A DNA stretch of 64,000 bases, from the NCBI RefSeq assembly GCF_014200435.1, contig NZ_JACHBR010000001.1, positions 930,001 through 994,000 on the forward strand. The letters run 5' to 3'. Origin of the DNA: Sphaerisporangium krabiense. GTDB taxonomy: Bacteria > Actinomycetota > Actinomycetes > Streptosporangiales > Streptosporangiaceae. The translations under genes and the position numbers were made by a program. Below are positions 18,135-27,500 of the stretch, piece after piece. Below the pieces are notes generated by a model that worked only from the letters and a program-made list of their open reading frames with translations, searched no databases and was not told the origin of the DNA. Numbering within the stretch: position 1 is the stretch's first letter; every line of letters starts with the position of its first letter.

Positions 18135-18920
18135 CTAACTCCTGGACACCGACACCAGCAGTTCGCCGTCGGAGGTGCGGAACTCGAAGGCGCGGATGCG
18201 GTCCATGGTCAGGTCGGTGTGCCCGGTGAAGTTGGCCGGCTTCTTCATGCGGTACTCGGATTCGTCGACGGTCCAGCTCCCGGCCGGGGACTCGACGCCG
18301 TCCGGCCCGACCGCGACCACGCGGCAGGGGGTGCCCTTGGGAACGCCGGTGATGGTGATGTGGACGGTGGTGCCCGCGCCGCCGGGGACCAGCGTGACCT
18401 CGGCGCGGATGCCCTTCCTGTCGCCCTTGAGCACCAAGGGCGTCTCCGTGGCCATCAACGGGGCGTCGGAGGCGGGCGCCGACTCCCCGGCCGCGCCGGG
18501 CGCGTCCTGGCCGCGCTCGGGGGCGAAGCCCTGCCCGGTCGTGGGGCTGGACGCGGCGGGGCGCGCCGCGGTGGCGGTGGTCCCGTGGTCGTCGCCCAGG
18601 GCCAGCCACGCCGCGCCGCCGACCACGACGACGCCGGCGGCGGCCGCGGCGGACATCAGGATCCTGTTGACCCGGTGGCGCCGGGCGGAGGCGGCGACCA
18701 GCCGGTCGAGCACGGCCCGGGGAGGGCTGGCGACCTGCTCGATGTCTCCCTCCGAGACGCGCCCGAGCAGGGCGGTGAGGTCGTTGAGCTCCTCGAACTC
18801 CGCCTGACATTCCGGACATGTCGCCAAATGCGCCTCGACGCGGGCGGCCTCGTCCGCCTCAAGCGCCCCCACCGTGTAGGCCCCCAGGGACATCCGAACA
18901 TCCTCACAGCTACCGCTCAT
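18135..18920 (-). CDS. Zinc-binding (ZAS) transmembrane anti-sigma factor
   Basis: A 261-residue protein. Its N-terminal domain carries the ZAS motif HLATCPEC (H-x3-C-x2-C, about residues 32-39) that binds zinc and holds the ECF sigma factor. One membrane segment follows (LMSAAAAAGVVVVGGAAWLA), then a Ser/Pro/Ala-rich linker and an outer beta-rich domain ending in ELLVSVSRS. The ATG overlaps the sigma factor stop (ATGA). ZAS factors often release their sigma when the cysteines are oxidised, which would match the thioredoxin-like gene just downstream. The signal is not shown by the sequence. Confidence 0.88.
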   Translation of the reverse strand: MSGSCEDVRMSLGAYTVGALEADEAARVEAHLATCPECQAEFEELNDLTALLGRVSEGDIEQVASPPRAVLDRLVAASARRHRVNRILMSAAAAAGVVVVGGAAWLALGDDHGTTATAARPAASSPTTGQGFAPERGQDAPGAAGESAPASDAPLMATETPLVLKGDRKGIRAEVTLVPGGAGTTVHITITGVPKGTPCRVVAVGPDGVESPAGSWTVDESEYRMKKPANFTGHTDLTMDRIRAFEFRTSDGELLVSVSRS

Positions 18921-19468
18921 GGCGCGAGACCCCGCTCCTCCAGCGCCAGCTTCAGCGCGCGAAGCGCGTAGTACGTGCGCGACTTCACCGTGCCGGGCGG
19001 GATGCCCAGCACCTCGGCGGTCTCCTTGACCGACCGCCCCCGGTAGTAGGTCTCCAGCAGCACCTCGCGGTGCTCGGGACGCAGGGCGGCGATGGCGTCG
19101 GCGACCCCCCACGACTCCACCGCGCGCTCCAGCTCGTCATCGGCGGGCAGCACGGCCAGAGCCTCGTCGGTGGTCTCCTGCGGCCGGGAGCGGCGGGCGC
19201 GGTGGTGGTCCACGACGAGATTGCGGGCCACCGTGAACAGCCACGCCCGGATCGGGCGGTCGGCCAGGACGTCAGGATGCTTCCACGCCCGCAACAGCGT
19301 CTCCTGCACCACGTCCTCCGCCTTGCCCGGGTCGCCCGTCAACCGCAACACGTAACCGTAAAGTGACCCCGCGTGCTCGTCGAAAAGGCTGCGGATCAGT
19401 TGCTCGTCGGCGGTTCCGGCGGGGCTCACATCCTCAAGACGTACGGCCCGGCGCTTCGGTTCAGCCAC
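18917..19468 (-). CDS. ECF-family RNA polymerase sigma factor
   Basis: A 183-residue sigma factor. Region 2 covers LIRSLFDEHAGSLYGYVLRL through RAWLFTVARNLVVDHHR, and region 4 covers AIAALRPEHREVLLETYYRG to IPPGTVKSRTYYALRALKL, with the usual helix-turn-helix. The cognate anti-sigma factor overlaps its 3' end. It resembles the mycobacterial SigL / Streptomyces ECF type paired with ZAS anti-sigmas. It overlaps the stop of the upstream DUF2993 gene by 8 bp, so the sigma factor is inside a longer operon. No clear autoregulatory promoter was found. Confidence 0.92.
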   Translation of the reverse strand: MAEPKRRAVRLEDVSPAGTADEQLIRSLFDEHAGSLYGYVLRLTGDPGKAEDVVQETLLRAWKHPDVLADRPIRAWLFTVARNLVVDHHRARRSRPQETTDEALAVLPADDELERAVESWGVADAIAALRPEHREVLLETYYRGRSVKETAEVLGIPPGTVKSRTYYALRALKLALEERGLAP

Positions 19469-20138
19469 GCAGGGGCACGTCCCGCGCCAGGGCCTCCACC
19501 GCCAGCCCTTCCGGCGTGGTGCGCACGCTCTGGATCTTCAGGTTGAGCGGCAGGTTCTTGACCGGCACCGTGAACCCGAGCGCCCGCGTGGCGTCGGGGA
19601 TCTTGATGCCGTTGACGTCGGACGGCGTGAGCCGGATACCGCCGGTGACCACTTCGATCTTCATCCGGGCGTTGACCGGCATGGAGATGCCCGCGACCGA
19701 GACGGTGCCGGTGACGTTGAGCGCGTCGTCGCCGTCGCCCGACAGGCGCAGGCCCTGCGGCACCCGCGCGTCCAGGGTCTTCTTGGAGATCACGATCGTG
19801 CCGGTGACCTTGTCGGCCCGGATGTCGGCCGTGGCGGAGTCCTGGATCAGGTCCATGAGCGGGGCGCGCACCCCGTACAGGACGGCGTCGATGCCGGACA
19901 GCTCCGCGCCGTCGGGAGTGGTCATCCGCCCCATGTGCACCTTGATCTCTTCGTACCGCCCGGAGACGGCCTGGGTGAGGAAGGGGATGCCCTCGACCTC
20001 GACCGTGGGCGCGGGCGACAGATCGTACTTGGCGGCGACCTGACGGGCGACCTCCCGCTCGACGCCGGCGACCGCGACACGGTCCAGCACGGCCAGGAGG
20101 ACGCCGAGCAGGATGAGGAACACGACGAACTTGCGCAT
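19461..20138 (-). CDS. DUF2993 (LmeA-like) phospholipid-binding exported protein
   Basis: A 225-residue protein with an N-terminal signal-anchor (KFVVFLILLGVLLAVLDRVA) followed by the DUF2993 domain: VAAKYDLSPAPTVEVEGIPF and LTQAVSGRYEEIKVHM, then repeated strand pairs. The family includes mycobacterial LmeA, a periplasmic phospholipid binder involved in lipomannan elongation. The role here is not known. The start follows from the signal sequence. It is the first gene upstream of the ECF sigma factor and overlaps it by 8 bp. Confidence 0.88.
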   Translation of the reverse strand: MRKFVVFLILLGVLLAVLDRVAVAGVEREVARQVAAKYDLSPAPTVEVEGIPFLTQAVSGRYEEIKVHMGRMTTPDGAELSGIDAVLYGVRAPLMDLIQDSATADIRADKVTGTIVISKKTLDARVPQGLRLSGDGDDALNVTGTVSVAGISMPVNARMKIEVVTGGIRLTPSDVNGIKIPDATRALGFTVPVKNLPLNLKIQSVRTTPEGLAVEALARDVPLRG

Positions 20139-20297
20139 CCGACTCCTCCGGGGGACGTGCCATCCAGACTATCCGCGTCTACTCCCCCGCGTGATTCCAG
20201 AAAAACGCGGATTTCGTGGGGTATGCCGGAAAGCACGGTGGACAACCGAACGCATCCATTCACCACGGATTACCGCGAGATTCCCCGGGGAGGGGCC

Positions 20298-20555
20298 TCA
20301 CCCCCCGGCGAAGGGCGGCAACACCTCCACCGTCGCGCCCTCGGGCAGCTCGACCGCGCGCCGGTCCCGGGTGCCCGCCGGCCGCCCGTCCACCAGGAAC
20401 GACGACCGCCCCAGCACCCTCGGCAGGTCGGACCCTCCATGTCTCCTCGTGATCTCCGCCACGAGATCGTCGAGGTTGTCCGCCTCGAACGGCTCCTCCG
20501 CCACGCCGGCCGCCGCCCTGGCCGCGGCCCAGAAGCGGACCGTACCCCTCGCCAT
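20298..20555 (-). CDS. MoaD/ThiS family sulfur-carrier protein
   Basis: An 85-residue ubiquitin-fold protein (TVRFWAAARAAAGVAEEPFE, LPEGATVEVLPPFAGG) ending in the Gly-Gly tail that is thiocarboxylated in MoaD, ThiS and CysO. The ATG at 20555 is preceded by GGAGG 8 nt upstream; a longer frame to 20594 is less likely. Sulfur could be supplied by the nearby sulfurtransferase, and the product could serve molybdopterin, thiamin or cysteine synthesis. The sequence does not decide which. Confidence 0.85.
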   Translation of the reverse strand: MARGTVRFWAAARAAAGVAEEPFEADNLDDLVAEITRRHGGSDLPRVLGRSSFLVDGRPAGTRDRRAVELPEGATVEVLPPFAGG

Positions 20556-20863
20556 CAGGCCACCTCCCGATCTCCCGTCCACGCGGCGCCGCACGCGAGC
20601 CCGCCCACGTGCCGCGAGGGACCGCTCACGGCCGTCCCCGGCGTGATGGAGCCCTAACCGGCGGACCGCCTATGGGCGCCGACCGCCCGTGGGCTATCCT
20701 CACGTACTGACGGGACCTGGGCAGCGTAGCCCCCGGGTCCTTTACGTGTTTGTACGGCTGCCACCGTTACAGCGCGGGGAGGAGGCCGATGCGGTGAGTG
20801 AGCGAAGACGCCGTCCCGCCATGTCGGCTCCGTCCTCGACCGGCCTCGCCACGAGGAGGTGCC
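20556..20863. other. Divergent intergenic region in front of glnR
   Basis: This 308-bp gap separates the MoaD-like gene from glnR and must hold promoters for both. The only clear structure is a hairpin at 20713-20740: a GGACCTGGG / CCCGGGTCC stem with one G-T wobble and a 10-nt loop, followed by TTTACGTGTTT. It lies about 125 nt before the glnR start and could act as a leader attenuator. I find no convincing paired -35/-10 elements. Confidence 0.4.
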
Positions 20864-21583
20864 GTGAGTAACCTGCTCCTGCTCACCAACGCCCTGGAAC
20901 CGTCGACGGAGATCCTGCCCGCCCTCGGGCTCCTGCTGCACTCCGTGCGCGTCGCCCCCGCCGAGGCGTCCGCGCTCATCGACGCCCCGCCCGCCGACGC
21001 CGTGCTGGTGGACGCGCGCCGGGAGCTCGCCCACGCCAAGAGCCTCTGCCGCCTCCTGCGCACCACCGGCGTCCACTGCCCGTTGATGGTCATCGTGACC
21101 GAGGGCGGGCTGGCCGCGATGACCGCCGAGTGGGGGGCCGACGACGTCCTCCTCGACACGGCGGGGCCCGCGGAGGTCGAGGCCCGGCTCAGGCTGGCCG
21201 TCGGCAGGCTCTCGATCGCCGCCGCCGAGGAGGTGCCCGACGAGATCCGCAGCGGCGACCTGTCGATCGACGAGGCCACCTACACCGCGCGGCTGCGCAA
21301 CCGCGCCCTTGACCTGACCTTCAAGGAGTTCGAGCTGCTCAAGTACCTCGCGCAGCACCCCGGCCGCGTCTTCACGCGCGCCCAGCTCCTGCAGGAGGTC
21401 TGGGGCTACGACTACTTCGGCGGCACCCGCACGGTCGACGTCCACGTCCGGCGGCTGCGCGCCAAGCTCGGCGCCGAGTACGAGTCCCTGATCGGCACCG
21501 TGCGCAACGTGGGCTACCGCTTCGTCCCCGACCGCGGCGGCGACCAGAGCGACGACCGCGAGGCCGCGCCCGTCGTCCACTGA
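20864..21583 (+). CDS. glnR: Global nitrogen regulator GlnR (OmpR-type response regulator)
   Basis: A 239-residue regulator. The N-terminus [20 protein letters not shown] and the blocks [20 protein letters not shown] and [20 protein letters not shown] followed by [18 protein letters not shown] are near-identical, as I remember them, to Streptomyces and Mycobacterium GlnR. The receiver domain is atypical and phosphorylation-independent in studied members. The C-terminal winged helix binds the amtB, glnA and nir promoters. I start at the GTG at 20864, with GAGGAGGT just upstream. GlnR controls ammonium assimilation genes, none of which is in this window. Confidence 0.95.
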   Translation: MSNLLLLTNALEPSTEILPALGLLLHSVRVAPAEASALIDAPPADAVLVDARRELAHAKSLCRLLRTTGVHCPLMVIVTEGGLAAMTAEWGADDVLLDTAGPAEVEARLRLAVGRLSIAAAEEVPDEIRSGDLSIDEATYTARLRNRALDLTFKEFELLKYLAQHPGRVFTRAQLLQEVWGYDYFGGTRTVDVHVRRLRAKLGAEYESLIGTVRNVGYRFVPDRGGDQSDDREAAPVVH

Positions 21584-21650
21584 CCGGCCGCGCCGGGCGA
21601 AGGGCCCGCGCCGCACCCCCCGGTGCGGAGCGAGCCCCGTGCCGCGGATC

Positions 21651-23369
21651 TCAGCTCGCGAGCGTGATGCGCGCGGTGGCGGGCGGGGCCACCGGCGAGT
21701 GGGCGCCCAGGTAGGCGACCAGCGCGTCGATGTCCAGCGGGCCGCTCCAGAGGTTCGTGCCCTCCTTGAAGACCGAGAAGCCGTCGCCGCCGCCGACGAG
21801 GAAGTTGTTGGCCGCGACGCGGATCGCCTGCGCGTCCGTCACCGCGGTGCCGTTGATCTTGATGTTCGACACCCGCGAGCCGATCGGCTGCGACAGGTTC
21901 ATCGTGTAGGTCAGCGACGCGGACGGCTGCAGGACGCGCGTGATCGCACCGCCGTTCTGCCACTGCTGCTCCAGCAGCGCGTCGAGCCGGGCGCCGGTGA
22001 GCGTGACGACCTGCATGAGGTTGTTGAACGGCTGCACGGTGAACGCCTCGCCGTAGGTCACGACGCCGTCGCCCTCCGACCCGCTCTGCGCGTAGGTCAG
22101 GTCGGCGCGCACGCCGCCCGGGTTCATCAGCGCGATCTCCGCGCCGCCGCCCGTCTTGGCGGCCTCCAGCTGGGCGTCGGCGATCACGTCGCCGAGCGGC
22201 GTCTCGCCCGTCTGGCCGCCGGCCCTGCCGAGGTCTGCGGTGATCTTGCCGACCGGCTTGTTCGCCACGGTCGCGACCCGGTCCTTCCAGGTCTGCACGA
22301 GCGCCGCGGTGGCGGCGTCCGGGGTCACGTCCCGGGTGACGACGTGGTTGTCCGGCGTGACCGAGGAGCGGACGACCTCGCCCGTCTTCTTGTCCACCTG
22401 GAAGTCCACCGTGGTCAGCACGCGGCCGAACGACGAGCCCTGGGTGTAGTAGCGGTCCTGCCCGGCGGGGTCCTTGGTCTTGCAGACGTACGCCTGGTGC
22501 GAGTGCCCCATGATCACCAGGTCGACGTCCGCGCTGAGGCCCTGGGCGATGCGGGAGCCCGCGCCGGGGGTGACCGGGCAGGCGTCCGGGCTCTGGTTCG
22601 GGGTGATCTGGTCCCCCTCGTGGACCAGCGCCACGATGGCGTTCACGCCCGCCTGGCGCAGCAGCCTGGCCGCGCGGTTGCCCGACTCGACCTCCTCGGC
22701 GAACTTCAGGCCCGCGATGCCCGAGGCGGTGACGATCGTCGGCGTGGTCTGCGTGACCAGGCCGATGAAGCCGACTTTGACGCCGCCGACCTTTTTGACG
22801 GCCACGGGCGGAAGCACGTACCGGTCGTTCTTCTCCTTCAGGACGTTCGCCGCCAGGTATTCGTATTTCGCACCCCGCCACCTGCCCGCGGGAGAGCAGC
22901 CGTCGACCGGGTGGCAGCCGCCGTCCTGAATGCGCCTGAGCTCGTCGATGCCCTCGTCGAACTCGTGGTTGCCCACCGAGGAGACGTCGAGCCCGAGCCT
23001 GCCGAGCAGGTCCACGGTGGGCTCGTCGTGGTAGGCGGCCGAGATCAGCGGCGTGGCGCCGATCAGGTCGCCCGCGCCCACGACCACGGTGTCGTCGTTC
23101 TCGGCGCCCAGCGACTTCAGGTGCGTCGCCAGGTACGCCGCGCCGCCCGCGGGGACCGAGACGCCGCTCTCGTTCACGATCGCGCCGCCGGACCCGGTCG
23201 GGGGCTCCAGGTTGCCGTGGAAGTCGTTGACGGAGACCAGCCGGACGGGAACCGTCTTGGGTAATTTGGGCGGCTTGGGGTGCGCCGTCGCGGGGGCGGC
23301 GGCCATGGCGACACCGGTCACGGCCACGACGGCGGCCAGGCCGATGCGCATGAGGGTAAGTGCACTCAT
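21651..23369 (-). CDS. Secreted 5'-nucleotidase / metallophosphoesterase
   Basis: About 572 residues. A signal peptide (RIGLAAVVAVTGVAMAAAPA, cleavage after ATA) is followed by a calcineurin-like phosphoesterase domain with the metal motifs VSVNDFHGNLEPP, VVGAGDLIGATPL, SVGNHEFDEG and MGHSHQAY. A C-terminal 5'-nucleotidase domain begins near residue 395 (GETPLGDVIADAQL) and includes MNPGGVRADL and the substrate-binding GGGDGFSVF. Such enzymes dephosphorylate extracellular nucleotides to salvage nucleosides and phosphate. I prefer the ATG at 23369 over a GTG at 23432. It is convergent with glnR and divergent from mshD. Confidence 0.93.
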   Translation of the reverse strand: MSALTLMRIGLAAVVAVTGVAMAAAPATAHPKPPKLPKTVPVRLVSVNDFHGNLEPPTGSGGAIVNESGVSVPAGGAAYLATHLKSLGAENDDTVVVGAGDLIGATPLISAAYHDEPTVDLLGRLGLDVSSVGNHEFDEGIDELRRIQDGGCHPVDGCSPAGRWRGAKYEYLAANVLKEKNDRYVLPPVAVKKVGGVKVGFIGLVTQTTPTIVTASGIAGLKFAEEVESGNRAARLLRQAGVNAIVALVHEGDQITPNQSPDACPVTPGAGSRIAQGLSADVDLVIMGHSHQAYVCKTKDPAGQDRYYTQGSSFGRVLTTVDFQVDKKTGEVVRSSVTPDNHVVTRDVTPDAATAALVQTWKDRVATVANKPVGKITADLGRAGGQTGETPLGDVIADAQLEAAKTGGGAEIALMNPGGVRADLTYAQSGSEGDGVVTYGEAFTVQPFNNLMQVVTLTGARLDALLEQQWQNGGAITRVLQPSASLTYTMNLSQPIGSRVSNIKINGTAVTDAQAIRVAANNFLVGGGDGFSVFKEGTNLWSGPLDIDALVAYLGAHSPVAPPATARITLAS

Positions 23370-23470
23370 ATTCGTCGACACTAGAGACGCAACCCCAGCA
23401 CAAAACGACGCGGAGGTAACAATCAGCCCCACTAATTAGTGGCGTCTTTTGCCAGATTAGAGTTCCTTCC

Positions 23471-24379
23471 ATGACGACGCGCGTGGAAATCCTGGAGCGA
23501 CTGGACGACCGGGCGGCACGGGACGCGACCGCCCTCGCCGACGCCGCCGCCGAGGCGGACGGGGCGCGGCCGCTCAGCGAACACGTCATGCTCCAGCTCC
23601 GGTACGGCGTCGCCCCGGGCGGCCGGGCGCTGCTCGTCCACGACGACGGCGCCCTCGCGGGCTTCGCCTGCCTCGACCCGGCCGGCTCAGAAGACCGGGG
23701 CGGCGAGCTGGTCGTCCACCCGGCCCGCCGCGGGCGCGGCCTCGGCCGGCTGCTGCTGGAGGCCACGCTCGCCGAGGCCGGCGGCCCGCTGCGCCTGTGG
23801 GCGCACGGCGACCATCCGGCGGCGGCGCGGCTGGCCGCGGCCCTGGGGTTCGCGCGGGTCCGCTCGCTCTGGCAGATGCGCCGCCCGCTCGCCGACCCGC
23901 TCCCCCCGGCCGTCCTCCCCGAGGGCGTCGCGCTGCGCGCGTTCCGGCCGGGCGCCGACGAGGACGCCTGGCTCGCCGTCAACGCCCGCGCGTTCGCCCA
24001 CCACCCCGAGCAGGGCGCCTGGACCGGCGAGGACCTCGCGCTGCGCGAGCGCGAGCCGTGGTTCGACCCGGCGGGCTTCTTCCTCGCCGTGCGCGGCGAC
24101 CGCCTGGCCGGCTTCCACTGGACCAAGGTCCACGACGCCGAGCCCGGCACCGGCGACGCGGCGATCGGCGAGGTGTACGTCGTCGGGATCGACCCCGCCG
24201 AGCAGGGCGGGGGCCTCGGCAAGGCCCTCACCGTGGCGGGCCTGGAACACCTGCGCGCCCGAGGGCTCTCCCACGTCATGCTGTACGTCGACGAGGACAA
24301 CCCCTCGGCCGTCCGCCTGTACGAGTCCCTCGGCTTCACCCGCTGGGCCGTCGACGTGATGTACCGCCACCCCGCCTGA
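23471..24379 (+). CDS. mshD: Mycothiol synthase MshD
   Basis: A 302-residue protein with two GNAT acetyltransferase domains. The first carries VHPARRGRGLGRLLLEATLA and the second YVVGIDPAEQGGGLGKALTV, followed by MLYVDEDNPSAVRLYESLGF. Both are typical of MshD, where only the C-terminal domain is catalytic. It transfers acetyl from acetyl-CoA to Cys-GlcN-Ins, the last step of mycothiol synthesis in the cytoplasm. The length matches the family. It confirms a mycothiol-producing actinobacterium. Confidence 0.95.
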   Translation: MTTRVEILERLDDRAARDATALADAAAEADGARPLSEHVMLQLRYGVAPGGRALLVHDDGALAGFACLDPAGSEDRGGELVVHPARRGRGLGRLLLEATLAEAGGPLRLWAHGDHPAAARLAAALGFARVRSLWQMRRPLADPLPPAVLPEGVALRAFRPGADEDAWLAVNARAFAHHPEQGAWTGEDLALREREPWFDPAGFFLAVRGDRLAGFHWTKVHDAEPGTGDAAIGEVYVVGIDPAEQGGGLGKALTVAGLEHLRARGLSHVMLYVDEDNPSAVRLYESLGFTRWAVDVMYRHPA

Positions 24380-24507
24380 GCCACCCCGGCACATCACTCG
24401 CGCTGTCGCAATTGCCACATCCGGCGACCTGAGGAGGCGTCACGCTGGAGGCTGCGCGCAGACCCGCGCGAGCCGGCCCCGCCGCCGACAAGCACAGCGA
24501 GGCACAC

Positions 24508-27500
24508 GTGAACAACTCCAACCCCGGAGGGCCGGGGACCTTCTGGTCCCTGCTCGGCCCGATCGAGCGTGACTCCCTGCACGCCATCGGCTGGATCAGG
24601 GAGTTCGCCCCCCGCCAGACCCTGGGCGACCGCGACACCCTGCCCGACCGCGTCACCGTCCTGCTCGACGGCTACGCCAAGGAACTGTACGGCTCCGCCG
24701 ACGGCGACGAGTCGCTGATCGAGATCTTCGGCCCCGGCCACCTGGAGGGCGAGCTGGCCCTGTGGGACTGGCCCTGCCGCGGACGCATCGAGGCCCTCAC
24801 CCCCGTGCGGACCCTCCAGGTCCCCAAGGACCGGTTCGTGAACTTCCTGGCCGAGGAGCTGCCGGCGGGCGCGGCCCTCATGAAGAGCCTCGGGCACCGC
24901 CGCATGCTCGCCGCCCGCCGCCGCGCCCCCGGCCCCGGCGTGCGCGCCCCGGCCAGGATCGCCCTCCACCTCATCGAGCTGGCCCTGCGCTTCGGCCGTC
25001 CCTCCGGCGCCGGCGTCGTCATCGGCCCGCCGCTCACCCAGACCGAGCTGGCCAGCTTCGCCGGCGTCGACCGGGTCGCCGTGGCGCGCGCCTTCCACCT
25101 CTGGCGTCCCAAGGGGAACGGCGCCACCTGCGTCCACGCCCACCACGACATCGTCGAACACCAGGGCTCGACGATCCGCGTGAAGGACATGGACGCCCTG
25201 CGCGCCGCCGCCGGGCCGTGGGCCGCCGAGTGGGAGCCCTCCGCCGTCGCCTCCGCCCCCGGCAGGACGGCGGCCCGGCGGCAGCTCCCGGCCCTGCGGA
25301 TCCCCGCCTCCGGGACCGCGCCCGCGCAGCTCCCCGCGGTCGGGCCGTGCTTCGCCGGCAGGGACGCCGAGATCCGGTTCCTGGACGGCCTGGTCACCTC
25401 GCCCCACCGCCCGCGCGCGGTGATCGTCGAGGGCATGGCCGGGGTGGGCAAGTCCGCGCTCGCCGCCTACTGGGGTCACCTGGTCAAGGGCGAGCACTTC
25501 AGCGGCGGCCAGCTTCACCTGGACCTGCGCGGCGCCCCCAACCGTCCCCTCACCACCGCCGAGGCGCTCGGCCAGCTCCTGCGCGGGCTCGGCGTCACCG
25601 GGCCCCAGATGCCCGTGGACGAGAACGAGCTCGTGGCCGCCTACCAGCGCAGGCTCGCCGACCGCCGCATGCTGGTCCTCGTCGAGAACGCCGGCGAGGA
25701 CCCCGAGCTGATCAGGCCGCTGCTGCCCCCGTCCAACCGCTGCCTGCTGCTGGTCACCACGCAGGCGACGCTGGCCGGCCACCCCGGCCTCACCCCCTCC
25801 GACGGCGTCGAGCCCCTGCCCCTGGACGTCATGGCCGAGCACGAGGCGCTCCAGCTCATGTCCGCCGTCCTCGGCCCCGGCGACGCGCGGCTGCGCGAGC
25901 ACCCCGCCGACGCCACGCGGCTGGTGCGGCAGTGCGCGCTGCTGCCGCTCGCCCTGCGCATCACCGCCGCCAAGCTGGTCCAGCACCCCGCCGAGCGCAT
26001 CGCCGACACCGTGCGCGACCTCGACGGGCAGGACCGCCTGTCCAAGCTCGCCCAGGACGACGAGCCCCGCGCCGCCGTGCGCCCCGCCTTCGAGGTGTCC
26101 TACCGCGTCCTGACCGCCGAGCTGCGCCGCACCTTCCGCTACCTCGGCCTCACCACCGGCCCGGACATCGGGATCGACGCCTGCGCGGCGCTCCTGGACG
26201 AGACCGTGCCCGACACGCGGCGCCGCCTGCGCGCGCTGAGCGGGCTGAACCTCCTCACCGCCCGGTCCCGCGAGGGCGAGGGCGAGCGGTTCGCCGTCCA
26301 CGACCTGCTGCGGGTCTTCGCCAAGGAACGGGTGCTGCTGGAGGACAGCGAGGCCGAACGCACGGGAGCCGTCCGGCGCCTGCTCACCCACTACCTCGCC
26401 ACCGCGATGCGCGCCGGCGACGCGCTCGGCCGTCCCCGGCGCGTCCTGCACGACCGCGCCGTACGGCCGCACGCCGCCTCCGACGCCGAACGCGACCGTC
26501 ACCTGACCTGGTTCGAGTGCGAACGCCGCAACCTGGTCGCCGCCGCCCACCAGGCCGCCAGGCACGGGCTGCACTCCTTCGCCTTCGACCTCGCCGACGC
26601 CGTCTACGACTTCATGACCTCCCGCGGCTACGTCAGGGACGTGATCGGCGTCCACAAGGCCGGGCTGGCGTCGGCGCAGGCGATGGACGACTGGCCCGCC
26701 ACCGCGCGGATGCTGCACCACCTGGCCATCGCGCACCGCGGCATCGGCCAGAACGTCAAGGCCCTCAGCTACGGCGAGGACGCGCGGTGGGGCTTCCAGC
26801 GGCTCGGCGACAGCCGCGGCGAGGCGGAGGCGCTGGACAACCTGGCCGACGTCCGCGGCGTGCTCGGCCGCTACCGGCTCGCGATCGAGCACTCCGAGGC
26901 GTCCCTGCGGCTGCACCGCCTCGCCGCCGACAAGGCCGGCGAGGCCGAGGCGCTGGACACGATCTCCCAGAACCTGCGCCGGCTCGGCGAGTACGCCGCC
27001 GCCGAGGAGCACGCCCTGCGGGCGCTGCGCATCCGCCGGGCCGTCAAGGACCGGGCCGGGGAGGCCGAGACCCTGCTCAACCTGGCCCGCCTGCACTACT
27101 ACCGGGGCGCGCCGCGCACGGCCGTCGTCCACGGCCTCGAAGCGCTGTCCCTGCGCATCGACCTGTCCCTGCGCGCCCACCGCGGCGACGAGCCGAACTC
27201 GGCCGCCCCCTACCGTGAGCTGGCCCGCATCCACCGCCACCTCGGCCTGCGCGCGCTCGCCCGGCGCGACGCCGAACAGGCCCTGCGCCTGTCGCGCGCC
27301 AGCGGCGACCGGCACGGCGAGGGCGAGGCGCTCACCGTGCTCGGCAAGCTGCTGCGCGACGGGGGCGCCCACGCCGAGGCGCTGTCCCGCCTGTGGCAGG
27401 CCGTCCGCCTCGGGCACGAGATCGGCCACAAGCGCGGCGAGGCCGAGGCGCGGGCGGCCATCGGCGTCGTCTACTTCAAGCTCGGCCGGTACGCCGAGTC

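Noticed and set aside
21514-24384. A 956-codon minus-strand frame spanning nucleotidase and mshD
   Set aside because: It crosses two well-supported genes in the wrong frame and is Arg/Pro/Ser-rich throughout.
24394-27429. A 1011-codon open frame on the minus strand opposite the Crp/NB-ARC/TPR gene
   Set aside because: Its Gly/Val/Gln-rich sequence is the mirror of GC-rich codon bias in the real gene, with no motif and no ribosome binding site.
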